A stretch of 64,000 nucleotides of DNA from Brachypodius melanocephalos. Lineage: Eukaryota > Chordata > Aves > Passeriformes > Pycnonotidae. Under the pieces are notes generated by a model. It was given only the letters and a program-made list of their open reading frames with translations. It had not been told where the DNA came from and ran no database searches. The position numbers were made by a program, and so were the translations under genes. This document shows, one piece after another, positions 9,630 through 23,000 of the stretch. Every line of letters begins with the position of its first letter. The first letter of the stretch is position 1. The stretch is taken from NCBI GenBank assembly GCA_013398615.1, contig VZSR01001854.1, positions 6,905,233 through 6,969,232 on the forward strand, in the 5' to 3' direction.

Positions 9630-12600
9630 AATGAGAAAGAAGCAATAATAGCTGAAAAATTTCATGGCAACAAAAACTTGCGTAAAAGAAAAAGAGACAT
9701 ACTAAAGGCAAAAGACAAACCAGAAGTCCTTTTTTTTACATAACAATTTCTCAAGAAAAATATTTTTTACGCTTTTTATTTGGCTACAATTTTTAAAAGT
9801 TTCTACTGTAATTGCTGCACAGAATTAAAAGAAATGGCCCCAGTGCTTTCAATGAGACAAAGAATATGAAGAAACACGATAATATTACACACAGTTAAAG
9901 AGAATGTGAAATATAATACCTTTAACAGAGCATAATTAAACAATGTTAAACATTGCTGTGAAGTGCATCTATAAGTCATAGTTGGGTTAAAACAGTGAAG
10001 ATGACAACATATTTTTTCTGCTCACCTTAACAGTACTAGAGGAAGTTAACATGAATGTGAATTCAAACTCCCGACCAGAAATAAAATCTAGGCTATTTCA
10101 TCCTGCAATAGTCTGGTAACTACAGTTGTGTGAAGTTACTGTAAGTATCATAAGTTAGTATCATAAGTTAGTAAGAAAATAAATCTTATTTCTTTAAGTG
10201 GGTTCTTGAGCAAGAGGAAGTTAGGAACACATAAAAATTTACACGTCTACATATGAAAACTCTCACCAAAAAATTCAATTCTCACTCTGTCTTTGAAGTC
10301 CCACAAACAACTCCACCTCAGCAACAAGATGTTCATCTCGAGTTCGAGAGCCCTTGTGAGCCTGTAACAACACCTAAGTCCCAAAATCTCAGATCTGGTT
10401 TATTTCTATCATGCAGAGGGAAGAAGTTGTGTCCTGTACTACACAAGCATAACTTGGAACACTCACTTGAGTGTCAGGAGTCCCATTTCCAGGCTCTCCC
10501 CACCTTGAAGCAATGTGGACACCACCTTTCCAGCAGAACTACAAGCTGGTCTGGAAAACAGGATCTGGGACTGTTTCATTAGACATATTACAGCCCTGCC
10601 AGAGCAAAGTTGCAAATTTCATGCAGCTGGAAGAAAGGAGAGGGTAGCACAGCCCAGTGGCTGGGCAACTTGGAAAGGGAGGGAAGAGCCATTGGTTTCA
10701 CACAAACAACAAGGTCTCACATATCTGTTGGGCAGCTATGGTGACCATAAATCCTGTTGATTCCTTTTGAAAAATCCTGCTATGGGGACCTACCTCTGGA
10801 GGAGGGCTCAGACTGCACAGCCTGGAGGCACTGGACTCTGGTCAGCCTTTGCTACAGGCTATTTCAAGGCTGTTTCTGCTGTGTTTGCATGTTTCCACCT
10901 AATTCTGGCATGCACTACAGAGGGAGATTGTGTGTCCCAGCTCCATGCCTTTATTGAGCCTCCGGGGGACTGGCTACTGAAGACACCTGTTTCAGCCCTA
11001 AATATGACAGCAGAGAAGCACAGAGGCTACATCCTGCCCTTTGTTCTCACAACTAAAGCATTGCTGGCCCAACAATGCAAACACGTCACAATTCTCCCAC
11101 CAACTGCAGTGGGAAGGGCACTGCATCTTCCATGCCTTGAGTTAACTCTCCCCTGTATCTTGCAGCTGAGAACAAAAGCATTGTCCTTGTGACAAATTTC
11201 CTCACTGTAATAATACAGACATTAACAACATGGAAGGAAAGAAAAAAACACTAGAAAAGAAGTGCATTACTTAGACAAAATAATAAACCATAAATCACTA
11301 CAGTGGCAAGATTAAACGTGAAACCTCTAATTACACATTTAATCATTTGCCAATGTCTTATTTTCTTGAAGTAATGTTCATGGAGCTTCAATAAGATTTG
11401 AATCTGAGGTTGATTTTCTTTTATGTGTGAACTGCAAAAGCAATACACACAGAAATGATTTAAAGACCAGAAAAAAATTATTAACTTTAATCTTCAGCTA
11501 TGCTGACATCTTATGTTGAACACCTTTATTGCTCTCAGTCCCACTGGCCCTCATTTAGTGACATCACTAAAACACATCAGACTCATCCCCATTGCACAGA
11601 TACTATATAAAATAAAGTAGAAAACTAAGAGGTAAATAAGTGGTGGCCAAAAAAGTAAGAGACTGTATTAAAACAAGAGAGTGTAATAACACTGTTGAAG
11701 AAGACACTGTTATTTGTGAAGTATGGATAAACCTGTGCCCCTAGGCTCTATCTGCTCCACTGCCTTCTCCACAAGGAGGCAAGAAGCAGCTGCTAGAGCA
11801 GAAAAATATTTCATCAGCATCTGAACACCTTTTCCTATGGATTTCAGAGTCCAGAAACAGAGAGCAGGTCTGGTTGTTGCTGTTGGGTTCAGAGTGGCCA
11901 AGGCAACTACCTGATTTCTGTAAAAATTCTGCGCACAAAAGTTATCTTTCAGCACACTCAGAGGAGTACTTACTGAAAACAAAGTAACCCAAAGCACAAC
12001 AAAAAGCAAAAATATAAAAATTCTCCTTCTTCTAACTGGAACATAAGACAAAGTCCAGCCAATCTTTGCATTTACACAGATGCCCTCAAAGAATATGGAG
12101 TCAGAAAGCACAAATGTTTGCCAAAGTCAGAACATTGCTTATATGCTAAGAAAAACAGTCCAATATGCTGAACACATCACCTAATATGAATTGTAAAGGC
12201 AGTGTTGTACTGTTGTACTGCTAGGTTTTGCTTCCCATATAAGAGAGCAGTTGAGGTTGGAGTTGAAGGAAAAACCCTGGAGTGTCTTTTATTTTGTTTT
12301 ATCATGTTCAAGGCTTTGGTAAGTTGTCTTATGGTTCCTAGCCAGGGTGGATCTTCATGCAGCCAAAGCTGTAATTCAGCTGCTTTTTTCCTTTCTGAAA
12401 ACAAATTTCGACTGGGCCTGGGTTGCAGGGAAGATGAGTTTGCTGTACTCATGCTTTTCACCCTAGTATATGGGGCCTGGCCAGTATTTAGGGTGCAGAA
12501 ACATGCAAGACCTAATCCAGTGGGGAAGCATCAGCCACTCCAGGGGAGGAGGGCAACATTTCTATTATCTCTTCTGTAGAGACACAAACCACCAGAGAAC

Positions 12601-15176
12601 TCTGAGGTAATCTTCGGGTCATATTTTCTTCCATGTTTATCTATTTCTATTTGCATCATCCTTTTAAAAAATAGGTAATCCTCTGTATATGTAGCTCTTG
12701 GTTCCCTTAAACTGGCTTGTTGGTACTTGACAGAACCCCTGACTCACTGCTGTGAACTGGAGGAAATGCTCCAGAACATGCTACAGTCTCTGCTTCTACC
12801 ACCTTTTGGAACAGGCAAAGCCAGAAAAAAAGGGGATCATTTAATCAGGTTCTGATTGTTACATAAGGCTACTGGATATTTGCTTCTCAGCTAGGTAAAA
12901 TATTTTTTATTGTGTTTTGTAAACAAGAAAAAGTTGCTTAGGGAAAACAGGGAACACGGGCCCACATCCATAGGAATCTAAGTACCGTCAGCACTGGGAA
13001 AATGATTTTTCTTCCTTTCTTTCCTCTTTTAGATTTGTTTTTGAATCATAAGGAGTTTGGATGTATTCAGTAATAGATATTTCTGTTTCACCTACCACAT
13101 TTGAAAATGGCTTTAACAGCACAGCACAACACACATTAAACAGCAACCCCTCCTCCCTATACAGAACTGCCTGTCTATTAAATCCACGTTCAATGCTTAA
13201 ATGGAAAATATAGGAGCTGTTTGGCTTAGTGCTTCTGAATGCAGGGGAGGCACCAGTGTCAGAGTCCTGGAAACAGCAGACCCATTTTGATCTTCTTTTT
13301 CTCAACAATTACTGGATAAATAATTCCTGAGGCAATGCTTAAAGCAGGCTCACTGGTTGTGTACCTGACAACACATGACAGAGATGACAGGACATTTGCT
13401 CACCCTGCCAGCCAGATGATCTGTAGGTCTTTGGGGTTTTTCTCTCTTTCTCTTCTCTAGTCCACTCATGCATCAGGTTCCTTATGGATATGGGACAGCC
13501 AAGTGAATTTACTTTTCTTGCTCTGGATGTAAAATAGTTACCTGAGACAGAGAGGATAAAGAGATCAAATGTGACATATGAAGGCACTGGAACAATAATT
13601 TCCAATCATACCATAATTCAAGTAGTTTTTACCTCTGCCTTCAATAGTAGTCAATATTGAGGACTAAACCCCCCAAGAGTTTATTTAAAAATAAGAAGCC
13701 TAGGAGCATTACTGTTTAGTAAGGGCCAGAATCTTTTACCCTGCCCTATTTTGTTGTAGAGAAATAATATGTGAGAGGAGAGTTTTCAGTGGTTTAATTA
13801 ATTTTAGTAGTTAACAGATCACATTTCAAATAGCTAATTTAGTTAGATGCATTTGCTTTTAGTTTCTATCCCACTGTTCAAATACTATAATGATCTGTTC
13901 TGAAATATTAATTCAATGTCACCATTCCACACATATTCTCTTCCCTGTACCTGCTCTAAGCTATTTTTTTCTACTGTTTTGCACTCCAGAACATCCAGAA
14001 TGAAGATTATTCACTGATATTATGGGTTTTTTTTGGAATACCTACAGACAGTTCCTCTTTAAGGATGAATAGCTCAAAACAAAATATATTTCAAGATTGT
14101 GACCAAGCATTTCTGTTTCCCTCTTTTCTTTCCTGTACCACCAAGTGAGCTGAGGTACACCAGTTCAAAGCCAAGCGTGATAATCATCTATGTCACTTTT
14201 CTGCTCAATTTCCTTCAAAAATACATCTAGTAAAAAGGTGGAAGAGGAGACTTTGGAACACATGGCACAGATCATATCCTCTACAACCACTGGACTGCAA
14301 CAGGTCAAGGAGAGAAAAGCAAACATGCAAATCCCAAACATGCTGCACTTAAGAACAATATAAAAAGCAGAAATGGGTAAATGTCTAGCTTTGTAGAGCT
14401 CCCCTGAATATTTTTTTCCATTTTGTCAACTGAATAACCAAGATACAGAAGTAATTGAGGGAGGAAGGAACCAAGAATAGGTCATTATTTTAATTGCCTC
14501 ACACAATCAAAAATACAAAGAACTTTCACTAGGGGTTACTTTGGAGGTAAAATTGGAAACTTCTCTTCAGAGAGTTTTCTTTAAAAGGTCATGGGTATCA
14601 AAGTCTATCTCCTCACTTTAGATCAGTTATAAAGCTACTATAAATAAAGTATCCTATATGGCACATTGTCATTGATTCCCACTTCAGTGTAATCAGCACT
14701 GCAGACACAGGAAATTCTTAAAATAAACAGCAGAATTCTCTACTTACTGCATTTAAAAAAGAGTCAGGAGTTCTGTATTTATATTCTAAGATATTCATTA
14801 CTATAAGTAATTCATTGTAAATTAAGATATGCATTATATTTGCTATAGAGCAAATTATTTTATTATGATTCCAATGAACAAATCTACTGTATCAAAATAC
14901 AATGTAGCTATGACAACAGTAATTCATAGTTTACCACTGTCTTTACCACTAAGCAAATTAAGTAATTTTGCTGAATTTTTTCTTGATAATAAAAATGTAA
15001 TAATTTGCAAGCAGTAGTATTAGCATTTACTGTTCTTAAAACTAGGCCAATATCTTGTATGACAATTGTAATGCATCAAAATATAGATAAAAACAGACCA
15101 TACAGCCAGAAAATATAGTGTTTATTCTATTGAAGCTACTAAAGAACTCACATGGTGACTGCTCCAAAGTTCTGGG
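9630..15176. other. Unique sequence with a GC-enriched patch, no gene called
   Basis: No gene is called. The part from about 10280 to 11190 is GC-richer and holds overlapping open frames of 109, 81 and 141 codons, but none has a recognisable domain and the frames change from one to the next. A perfect 13-bp tandem duplication (tatcataagttag twice) lies at 10146-10171, and an 8-bp one (tgttgtac twice) at about 12201-12216. The rest is AT-rich with no repeat that I recognise. Confidence 0.55.
10146..10171. repeat. 13-bp tandem duplication
   Basis: The unit tatcataagttag occurs twice back to back without mismatch. It is too short for a minisatellite and looks like a small local duplication. Confidence 0.85.
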
Positions 15177-15232
15177 AAAAAAAAAAAAAAACAACAACAA
15201 AAAAACCCACAAAAAAACCCAAAACCAACAAG
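15177..15232. repeat. A15 plus A/C-rich tract
   Basis: Fifteen A residues are followed by caacaac, A7CCC and aaaacc runs on the + strand. Just after it an AT-only inverted repeat (gattttttt / taaaaaatc) occurs at 15232-15249. The composition matches the tract at 9514-9629. Confidence 0.9.
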
Positions 15233-18200
15233 ATTTTTTTTAAAAAATCAAGATACTGTAATAATTTTACTCACATGCAAATGAAAAATCATGCTAAAAA
15301 ATCCCTTGTGGAAATAGATTATTTTGATATCTTTCACCTTACCCTATATATCTTGCTGAAAAAGATTTAGGAGTATGAAGATGGAAGTAGGAAGAATGAC
15401 ACGAAAAATATAAACCAAATATTTGCACCAACTTTTTTGACAGCTCCAACTGAAATGTGTCTGCTGAAAGCCAAGACAGCAAAAGGGGCCCAGAAGAGGA
15501 AGCTGAAAACAGCTCCCTCAGTGCACTGGGACCTCCCAGGCTGCCATGTGGGAAACCATGCAGGCACAGGAGATGGACAGCAAGAGGATGAAGAGGTTGG
15601 GAGGGCTACTCGGGAGCAAGGCAGAACTTCCCTGTTCTGGACTGCTTGGATGAAACTGGGGAAGCCAGACCTCAGCTGGATTTGAATCTGGTGAGGAGCA
15701 TGAGAAACAAGCAGATGAGCTTCTAGGGGAACAAAAGGAAGCCTGAGAAACAGATTGTAGGGACAGGCTGGCAAATCTTCATCCTTCTGGATACTCCAAA
15801 TTGAGCAGAACAAGGCTGGGACTGATGTTATCTAATGTTTTCTTGCTTAGACTAGGACATTGTTGATACCTTCCAGAGCCCTCCAGCAGCCTGTTCTAAC
15901 AGACAAATTGCTGTGATTCAATGCCATAATTTAATTTGCCTGCAGTTTTCATCCCTCTGAATAAAAGAAGGTGAATATAAGAATAAAAACCAGAAGGAAT
16001 AAAACCCAAAAATTTATCTCATATTTAGTAATTTTCTCGAAGATAGAATTCTGAATTTGAACAGCAACAAAAAAATGCAAACAGGTAAAACTCTTACACT
16101 GCTACTAATTACAGTTTTATTTTATCTTTCACTCTTTATCACCCGTATGATTTTGTAAGCCATTCACCTCGTTCTGCTTTTTCCCTTGCACTGAAAGTAA
16201 GTGGCAATATATAGGACATGAAGATTTTGAGTCCAGCCTTCACAAGAGGATCTATAGGGGCTCTTCATTTCACCTGATATTTCTCTGAGTAGAAAACATC
16301 CGCTGTACCATGGGTTGGCACCAGATTGTAGGCACTATCATTTTTCCAGGTGCATGGTCCATCTGTTTCTCCCTCTTTGCCTCTCCATGTTTACCCAGAA
16401 AAGCTCAAGAATTTAGCACCATACACTTTTTAAGCCTGAGTAAGCAGCTTAATTATTCAGACAAAATAACATTGATTTGAAAGTGTCTGAACAAATGAAA
16501 TTCAGGCTTGCCAACCTCATTGAGAAGGACAGCCAACCTGTTCAGGGAATTTCCAATAGTGTTATTTACAGTTCTTGTTTATTTTTTAAATTTTTTTTTT
16601 GGGGGGGTCACTTGAAGCAATACACAGCAAATTCTGGTAATCACACAGCTGCTTTTGAAATCAGATGAGACTTTGCTAAAGAGGCAGACCTTCAGCTTCC
16701 TCTGAATTCAAAAGCAACCTCTGTGCACAGAAGACAATACATGAATCAGGGAAGTTGACAGCTGACAGTGATAAAAAAATAAAATAGTAGGCTCAATTCA
16801 GCACCCACTAAAATGAATGGGACCATTACATCTGTGAATGAGCTACCCGTAAACATGAAGTAAATATCACACTCTCGTTGACTCCCTCATGGACCATAAA
16901 TTCAAGTTTCCTTAATGTCATTATGTCATTCCACAGGCTCATTTTTTAATAGGCCATGCCTTGTTTTCTTCAGTATTTCCAAGGGTAAGAATTTGGACAA
17001 TAATCTTCCACAGTAATCACTTTTATCACATTTTTGCTATTTTGTAGCAGTCATGCAACAAAATAGAGACCCTATTATACTCCATTTACTAAATGTAGAT
17101 AGGAATCAACGTCTTGGGCTATAAATGGACAGTATTACTCATTATGTTATTTGCTAATAATAGTTGAACACCAATGAGTTGCAGATCCAACAAATATCCA
17201 AAAATAGCTGTGCAAAAAGCCTTAAAATTAAGTTCTTGACAGATAATAACTAATGATGTACACCCCTACTCTTTATGTTATGAACAATACGTACACTGTA
17301 TTCATGCAGGAGAAATCAGTATTTAAAACTCTTACATTTATCATAAAAATAGATTTTATTACAGAAAACAGTGCCTTGCCATAAGAGATTTACAACTGAT
17401 TAAAAAGGATGGCTTGTCCTAAAACACTTACATGATTGCATGCAAAGAAAACAGATGGTCTGTGTAACAGTAATTTGATTTCTTCCAGTAAACATTACTC
17501 ATGATATAGAAAATGCTTATGCTGATCTACTGCAGAATGATGTGTGCACTTTGCCTCTCTCTTTAAATGAAGCCTGTAATTCTGTTCAAGAAACAGCACT
17601 GCCGCTCTGGTTTCTCAACAAATCTAATAAAATCAGGTTGTCTAATGTATCATTCCTCACTTAAGAGCCTGACAACACAAAGATTAATTTTAACTTTTCA
17701 CCCTCCCAAAAGTGCTTAACATAATGCCATGTTCCCTACTAATTTAGTCCTTTTTGTAACACTTCAGGACAAAAAGAATACTATTGCTACCTTTGTCTCT
17801 GAGAGGAGCATCATAAGCCAAAATTCAAAGTTTATTCTCTTCTGGCTGCATCTAACATCTTCTCCTTTATATAACTGCATGTATATAAGAAGGAAGGAAA
17901 AGTCTTACTGGTGAGTCTTCATCTGTCTGCCTCAAATTTTATTCTATCTCTTGGGTTTCACCAAGAATGCTGCTCAGGGACATTCAGAACCCACGTTTCC
18001 CCTACTCAAGCTTTCTGCTTCCCAAACACCGGATGAAAAACTGCCTGTCTGCAAGGCAGAAAACCCTCATAGGGTTGTGAGCTTGGAAACCAAACAACGG
18101 ATAGGAACTCTGTCACTTGTTCACACATGATGATGGTCTGAGGTGATAAAGGCTTCTTGTTGCCTTTTACAGCTCTTTTTGCATGGGATCAATACAGACA

Positions 18201-18877
18201 GACCTTTCTCAAAGGCAAAAATTTAACCCCTAAGAATGCATCCTTAAATCTTTTCCTATTTTCACAGGGACTTCACACCTTGGTATGTTTCATCATCTGC
18301 AAGTAATACTATTCCTGCTGGAATGTAACCCCGTGTGTCATTATCTTGTCTTGTTTCATTACTGTTGCTTCACCTGACTGGCCTGGACTTACCCCAGCCA
18401 AATGAAGTAAGGGCACAATCCTATTAAGTGCCTGCTGGGAACACCCTAAGCTGCTGCTCTTGTCAGTGGGAATTAAGGGTTCTCGGCGCATTGAAACAGG
18501 TACTCACACCCTTGAGAAATTGGACTCTTAATTAGATATTCCCTCATGACATTGTGTGATTATTTAATGTTCTGACAAGATGCCTCAGCAATCTCACAGG
18601 CCCTGAATTAACTATCTTGGAAGAGCTCTTTGCCAGCCGCAGCTCTCTGAAACCTTTGTCACGCTTGGCCATGGAAGCAAATTGCATTTCATGGAGCATA
18701 TGAAATGATTTGCCCAATGAATTGGCTGAGTTATATATAACATGAAATACTGGCCAGGCTTGACATGTCCAGTTTTAAATAGATGGGTTTTTTTCATCCC
18801 TTTCCTCTTCCCTTGTGTGTGGCCTCTCCTCCACTGTTTGATGCACACTTTTTATTGTCCCACTTGCTGGCAGAGCT
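15233..18877. other. Unique sequence with a GC-enriched patch, no gene called
   Basis: The part from about 15430 to 15830 is clearly GC-richer and holds a 148-codon frame on the reverse strand and an 82-codon frame on the + strand that overlap it. Neither has a domain I know. The patch could be an old retroelement piece or an exon, but I cannot assign it. A T10G7 junction lies at 16591-16607. The region 18480-18745 has a look often seen in conserved noncoding DNA (TAAT, CATATG and CCAAT-like words), which is only a guess from composition. Confidence 0.5.
16591..16607. repeat. T10G7 homopolymer junction
   Basis: Ten T residues run directly into seven G residues. Such junctions slip easily in replication and sequencing. 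Confidence 0.9.
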
Positions 18878-18953
18878 CAGCAGCAGCAGCAGCAGAGCAG
18901 CAGCAGAGCAGCAGCAGAGCAGCAGCAGAGCAGCAGCAGAGCAGCAGCAGCAG
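18878..18953. repeat. CAG-derived minisatellite, 11-bp unit
   Basis: The tract starts and ends as pure CAG repeats. Its core is five perfect copies of the 11-bp unit cagcagcagag, giving 76 bp in all. Since 11 is not a multiple of 3, every copy shifts the frame, so translations cycle through S, R/A, E/Q blocks. The two overlapping short frames here (77 and 83 codons) are therefore products of the repeat and not evidence for a polyglutamine protein. Confidence 0.95.
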
Positions 18954-20000
18954 TCCTTGTGGCAACATGGGATGATTCATCACACAATCTACATGTGGCA
19001 GATTAATACTGCCACAGCAGTCCCTTTATTATGAATTTCCTTTCACTGTCTGGCTCATCTGCATTATAATATTTGTTACTCACATGTAAATTTTCAGCTT
19101 AAGCCTATCCATCCAGGGGCTGCTGAAGTTTTTTTTTTTAAATCTACATTTAAAAAGTTAAAAAAAAGCCCAACAGAGTAAACATTTCTGCCTTGCAGCT
19201 GATGCTGTGTTATCAAACACATCAATAAAAGCTACACTAAGCATGAAAAACAAAGCATAAATAGAAGAAGTGCTAAATGATACAGTATATCACACAAAAA
19301 ATGCACAAAACAATGGTCATCTTTTCATCACTCCCTATGCATATCAGCTTTAGGCACAATCACCTCAGGGAAAGGACATAGCTTTAAATATTTTCCATAG
19401 GATTTTAGCATTCTGATTACTAAAGCCTGACTCAAGTGTGCAAAATTATGGTGATCAGCAATCAATACTCATCTCCCATCCAGTCTGTAGAAAAGGAAGA
19501 CAGAGAAATATTTGTACCACCTACCCTAAATCCTGGAACTCCCAAATACCTACCTCAGGCCCAAGGACTGTAGTCAGAGCATACCAGATAGCAATACTGA
19601 AATGTGTGTTGGAGGTAAAAAAACAATAGAAAAAATGACTGTAATGAGAGGCATTAAATGACACTTCAAAGGTTGTGTTTTTAGGAAAAGCTTTAATAAA
19701 CTTTTAACTTCTCCACCTCTGCTGACTTGCAACACACTGTATGAGACCACTAGGAAGATACAGCAGCACTTGCATGCTCTCTGCTGTGGCTTATGGTTTC
19801 TTTGCTTCCAACTGCTTTTTATGAGGTGTAATCAAATTCACTTTTTGGGATCACAATTTCTAGTAAGTCTAAACCAAACAATTTGCAGAAATGCAGTCTC
19901 TCCCAGCCCTCCTCTCAACACAGACATGGCTCTTGCTTTACCTGCTTACATTTAAGGAGCTTTTTTCGTCCTCATATTGTTAATATTTCTATCAACAACA
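18954..20000. other. Unique sequence, nothing recognised
   Basis: AT-rich DNA with short T and A runs (for example T9 near 19131). Open frames are all near 60 codons and show no signature. Confidence 0.6.
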
Positions 20001-20066
20001 TTTTTGTTTGTTTGTTTGTTTGTTGTTTTTTGTTTGGGTTTTTTTGGTTTTTTTTGGTTTTTTTGT
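20001..20066. repeat. T/G-rich tract beginning with (TTTG)n
   Basis: About five TTTG units grade into GGGTTTTTTTGG-type runs. This is the same composition as the A/C tracts at 9.5 and 15.2 kb but on the opposite strand. The hydrophobic open frames across it are composition artefacts. Confidence 0.9.
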
Positions 20067-23000
20067 TATGAGGCTTCAACACAACCTTAAATTGTGTCTC
20101 ACAAGCAGCATCAAATCCAATTCCACAATGAGGAAGCAAACTTTAGATAAATCATTCAACCAACCAGTTTCAACGATAACAAAAGCAGGTCCTTGAGTGC
20201 TTTATGCATTCTGGCAAGCATCTTATTTGCCAGGAGTGGATTAAATAACACTACCTCTATTATTCTAATAGTGTGGGAGATCATATAAAATATTTATATC
20301 GTGATCTGCAGGCAAAATGCCTACTCTAAATTATGCTCCACAAGCTCAGCAAGATATTATATTGATAGAAAAATACCTCAGTTTAAATAATTGGGCAATT
20401 TCAGTTATTCTTTATTCTATGAATCTCATGTAATTTTGCTGTTTCCCCCTTGGGAACGCTATCTATTTTAGTAAGTACTATTTTCCATGTTCAAGGGTTT
20501 CCTGTGTACTAGTCCAAGTGTCTCACCCACACAATACTGGATCACAAGGCCAGCAGAGAGGTAACTAGTAAAAACACAAATGCTGTCCGTGCAAGGTCAG
20601 TGTTCTGTCTGAGCTTCTTTACCACATATCTACAGGCTATCACATTTTTTTACTACACGGCTATGAAAAAAATTGCTTAAGGCTGAATTTTCATCTGTCT
20701 TCCAAATTTGCAAACAAAGAAGGTTTTTATAGTTATTTGCAAAAGCTGTACTCACAAACCCCCTTCTTTGTGGTGAGTTGAATGAAACTACACGTGCAGG
20801 AATAATGTTTGTAAATACCAAATGTCATCTCTCTTCAGAGTTGTGTTTTTTGCTTTACTTGGGTTACTCCAATTCACTTTGTGGCTATGTACAACTGCTT
20901 TAGGATCACAAGCTCATTCTCAAAGAAGTCACTTGTTTCAGCTGGCTGAAGTTCTAACTTGAATTCTGAACACAAGAAGCACAGTGTTTTCCCTACATTT
21001 CATGATTACACAGTGCAGAACAGCTAGCATTAGATTTTCTGTTGAGGTAAAAGCAATGTATGTGCGCTCATGATGTTTTATGCAGCCCCAGGACAAGGTG
21101 GCATAAGAAAGAGGGGCATTCCTATGCAGAGTTTTCCCTGGGTAGGTGCATTTTCACCCAGTCTGGAGCCAGTAATGACAGCTCACTGAATCCACACCTC
21201 TAACCCTTATGGGGCTTTGCTGAGTGTCAGCATCCTGGAGAGGAATGCAGAGGGAAAGCAAAAGTGGCACACCCTGGACTGTACTGTGCCTCCCCCTTCA
21301 TTGGCAGAGGGCATCAACAGCAATCCCACTGCAGCTCCATGCAGCCCTTCACATGCTATGGGCAGGCATGGCCTTTGAAGATTGGTATCTCCACTAACAG
21401 CTGAGGTCATCTGTAAAGGAGATGTCCAAGTTAATGGCTCTTTAGTGACCTTTGAGAATCTTCTCCACAGGCTGTCACATGTGGTCTTGTCTGCACTTAG
21501 ATTCAATGACTGCTGTAGGGTGGTCTTGCCCAGCTCAGTTCCCATTTTGCGATTTTTCTGACAAAACCAGCCTTACAATGCTGCTGTTGATATGACAGGT
21601 TCACCTCCCTGGGTGAGTGGACATGCCTTGCCCTTCAGCTTTACTCCCATTTGTAAGGGCAGGCACGGACAAGGGCAGCAGGAACAAGGGAGGCTGGAAG
21701 GGTTTTTCTTGGCTCTCTTGTTCTTGTCAGTTCTGCCTCAGGTCCAGCCACACCACTCAGCAGGGACAGACACACGGCTGCAAAGCCCACATTTACCAAT
21801 GAGAAACACAGAATAAAAAGTGCCTTTTTTTCCTAATCTCTCCTCACTACATGAGTCTGCTCTATTATTTTGTAGGCACCTCTTACTGCGGTGTCCTCCA
21901 GCACTTGCTCTCCTATCTGTACTAACATATTTGTAAGTAAATATTTGCATTTCCCCTCACTGGTCTGATTTCTTCCCACTTTCTCAACCTGCTCCTCATA
22001 CTGACCCTCATGTACCTGCACTCCCACCAGTCCTTTTCTCCTTTTACTGTCTCCAGTAGAGTAAAGAAATACAGCCAGAAAAAAAGATCAATGGACATCC
22101 ATAACCCAGTAAGAACCCATCCCATGTATTATGTTTCCAAATGATATTTCAATAGAAATTTATCACCTCCCTTACCAGGGGCTAGTAAAGCACGAAGGCA
22201 AATAGCACTGTCTCTAGCTTTAATGATACTTAAAAGTCTTAAATAAAACAGAATCAGTTCTCAATCATTCCAAGTATAGAAAGCAGTTTTGTACTGCTTT
22301 TTTTTTCAGTTATCATCATCTATAAATACACAGAAACTATCAAATTAATTTTGCTTATGACTCAATAAATACATGTAATAATATGCATCTCAGTAAATAG
22401 TTTTTATTAAAGAAGGCATAATGACAACAGAATTATGCAAGTACTTAAAGTAATTAATTTTAAATTTGTTAGATGACTGGGACCCTAAAAGCACCTCCAC
22501 ACATCTATTCCTTCACTATCTTGGACACAAACCAAGGAACAAGAGAAAAACCTCCTGCCTGCTAAAGCAAGCATTTGCTCTAGAGCAAAATAGAAGAGTT
22601 TCTCACATTAATGAGAGAGTCCTTCCCAATATTCCTGCAGAAGTAGCAAGGTGTTTGATTTTCACTTCCATTTTAATCTAGATATGACTTGCCTCTCTTG
22701 TATAGACATAACCTTAGCATCAGTCACACTGTTGACTATTTCATGCTATTTACTCCAGACAATAACAACTCAGGGTGTGGCTGGACTGTTCACAAACCTG
22801 AAGCCTATGTAAGAACTGCATTTAGCATAAAATTTCAGGTAGACTCCAGTAGTCTGGCATTGTCTAAGTGAAAAAAAAAAACAGCTAGCTCAAGAATGTG
22901 CAGTCCCACAATAGGATTGCACTCGGAGGTTGAATCTGAGCTGCACATTCTACATTCAAACAGCCTGTTTGACATTTGGATGCTTTGCAGACCAAGGGGG

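Noticed and set aside
9483..9711. Reverse-strand open frames of 60 and 73 codons rich in F, V, L, G and W that look like membrane segments
   Set aside because: They are direct translations of the A/C-rich tract read on the reverse strand. The composition alone produces hydrophobic residues.
15367..15813. 148-codon reverse-strand frame opposite an 82-codon + frame
   Set aside because: Long frames on both strands reflect local GC enrichment and a lack of stop codons. No family signature was seen in either.
18742..19034. Possible polyglutamine/polyserine protein
   Set aside because: The repeat unit is 11 bp, so the frame rotates at each copy. The two overlapping frames are equally open and have no coding context.
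20008..20196. Hydrophobic 62-codon + frame
   Set aside because: It starts inside a T/G-rich simple tract, and the apparent membrane helix is an artefact of TTT, GTT and GGT codons.
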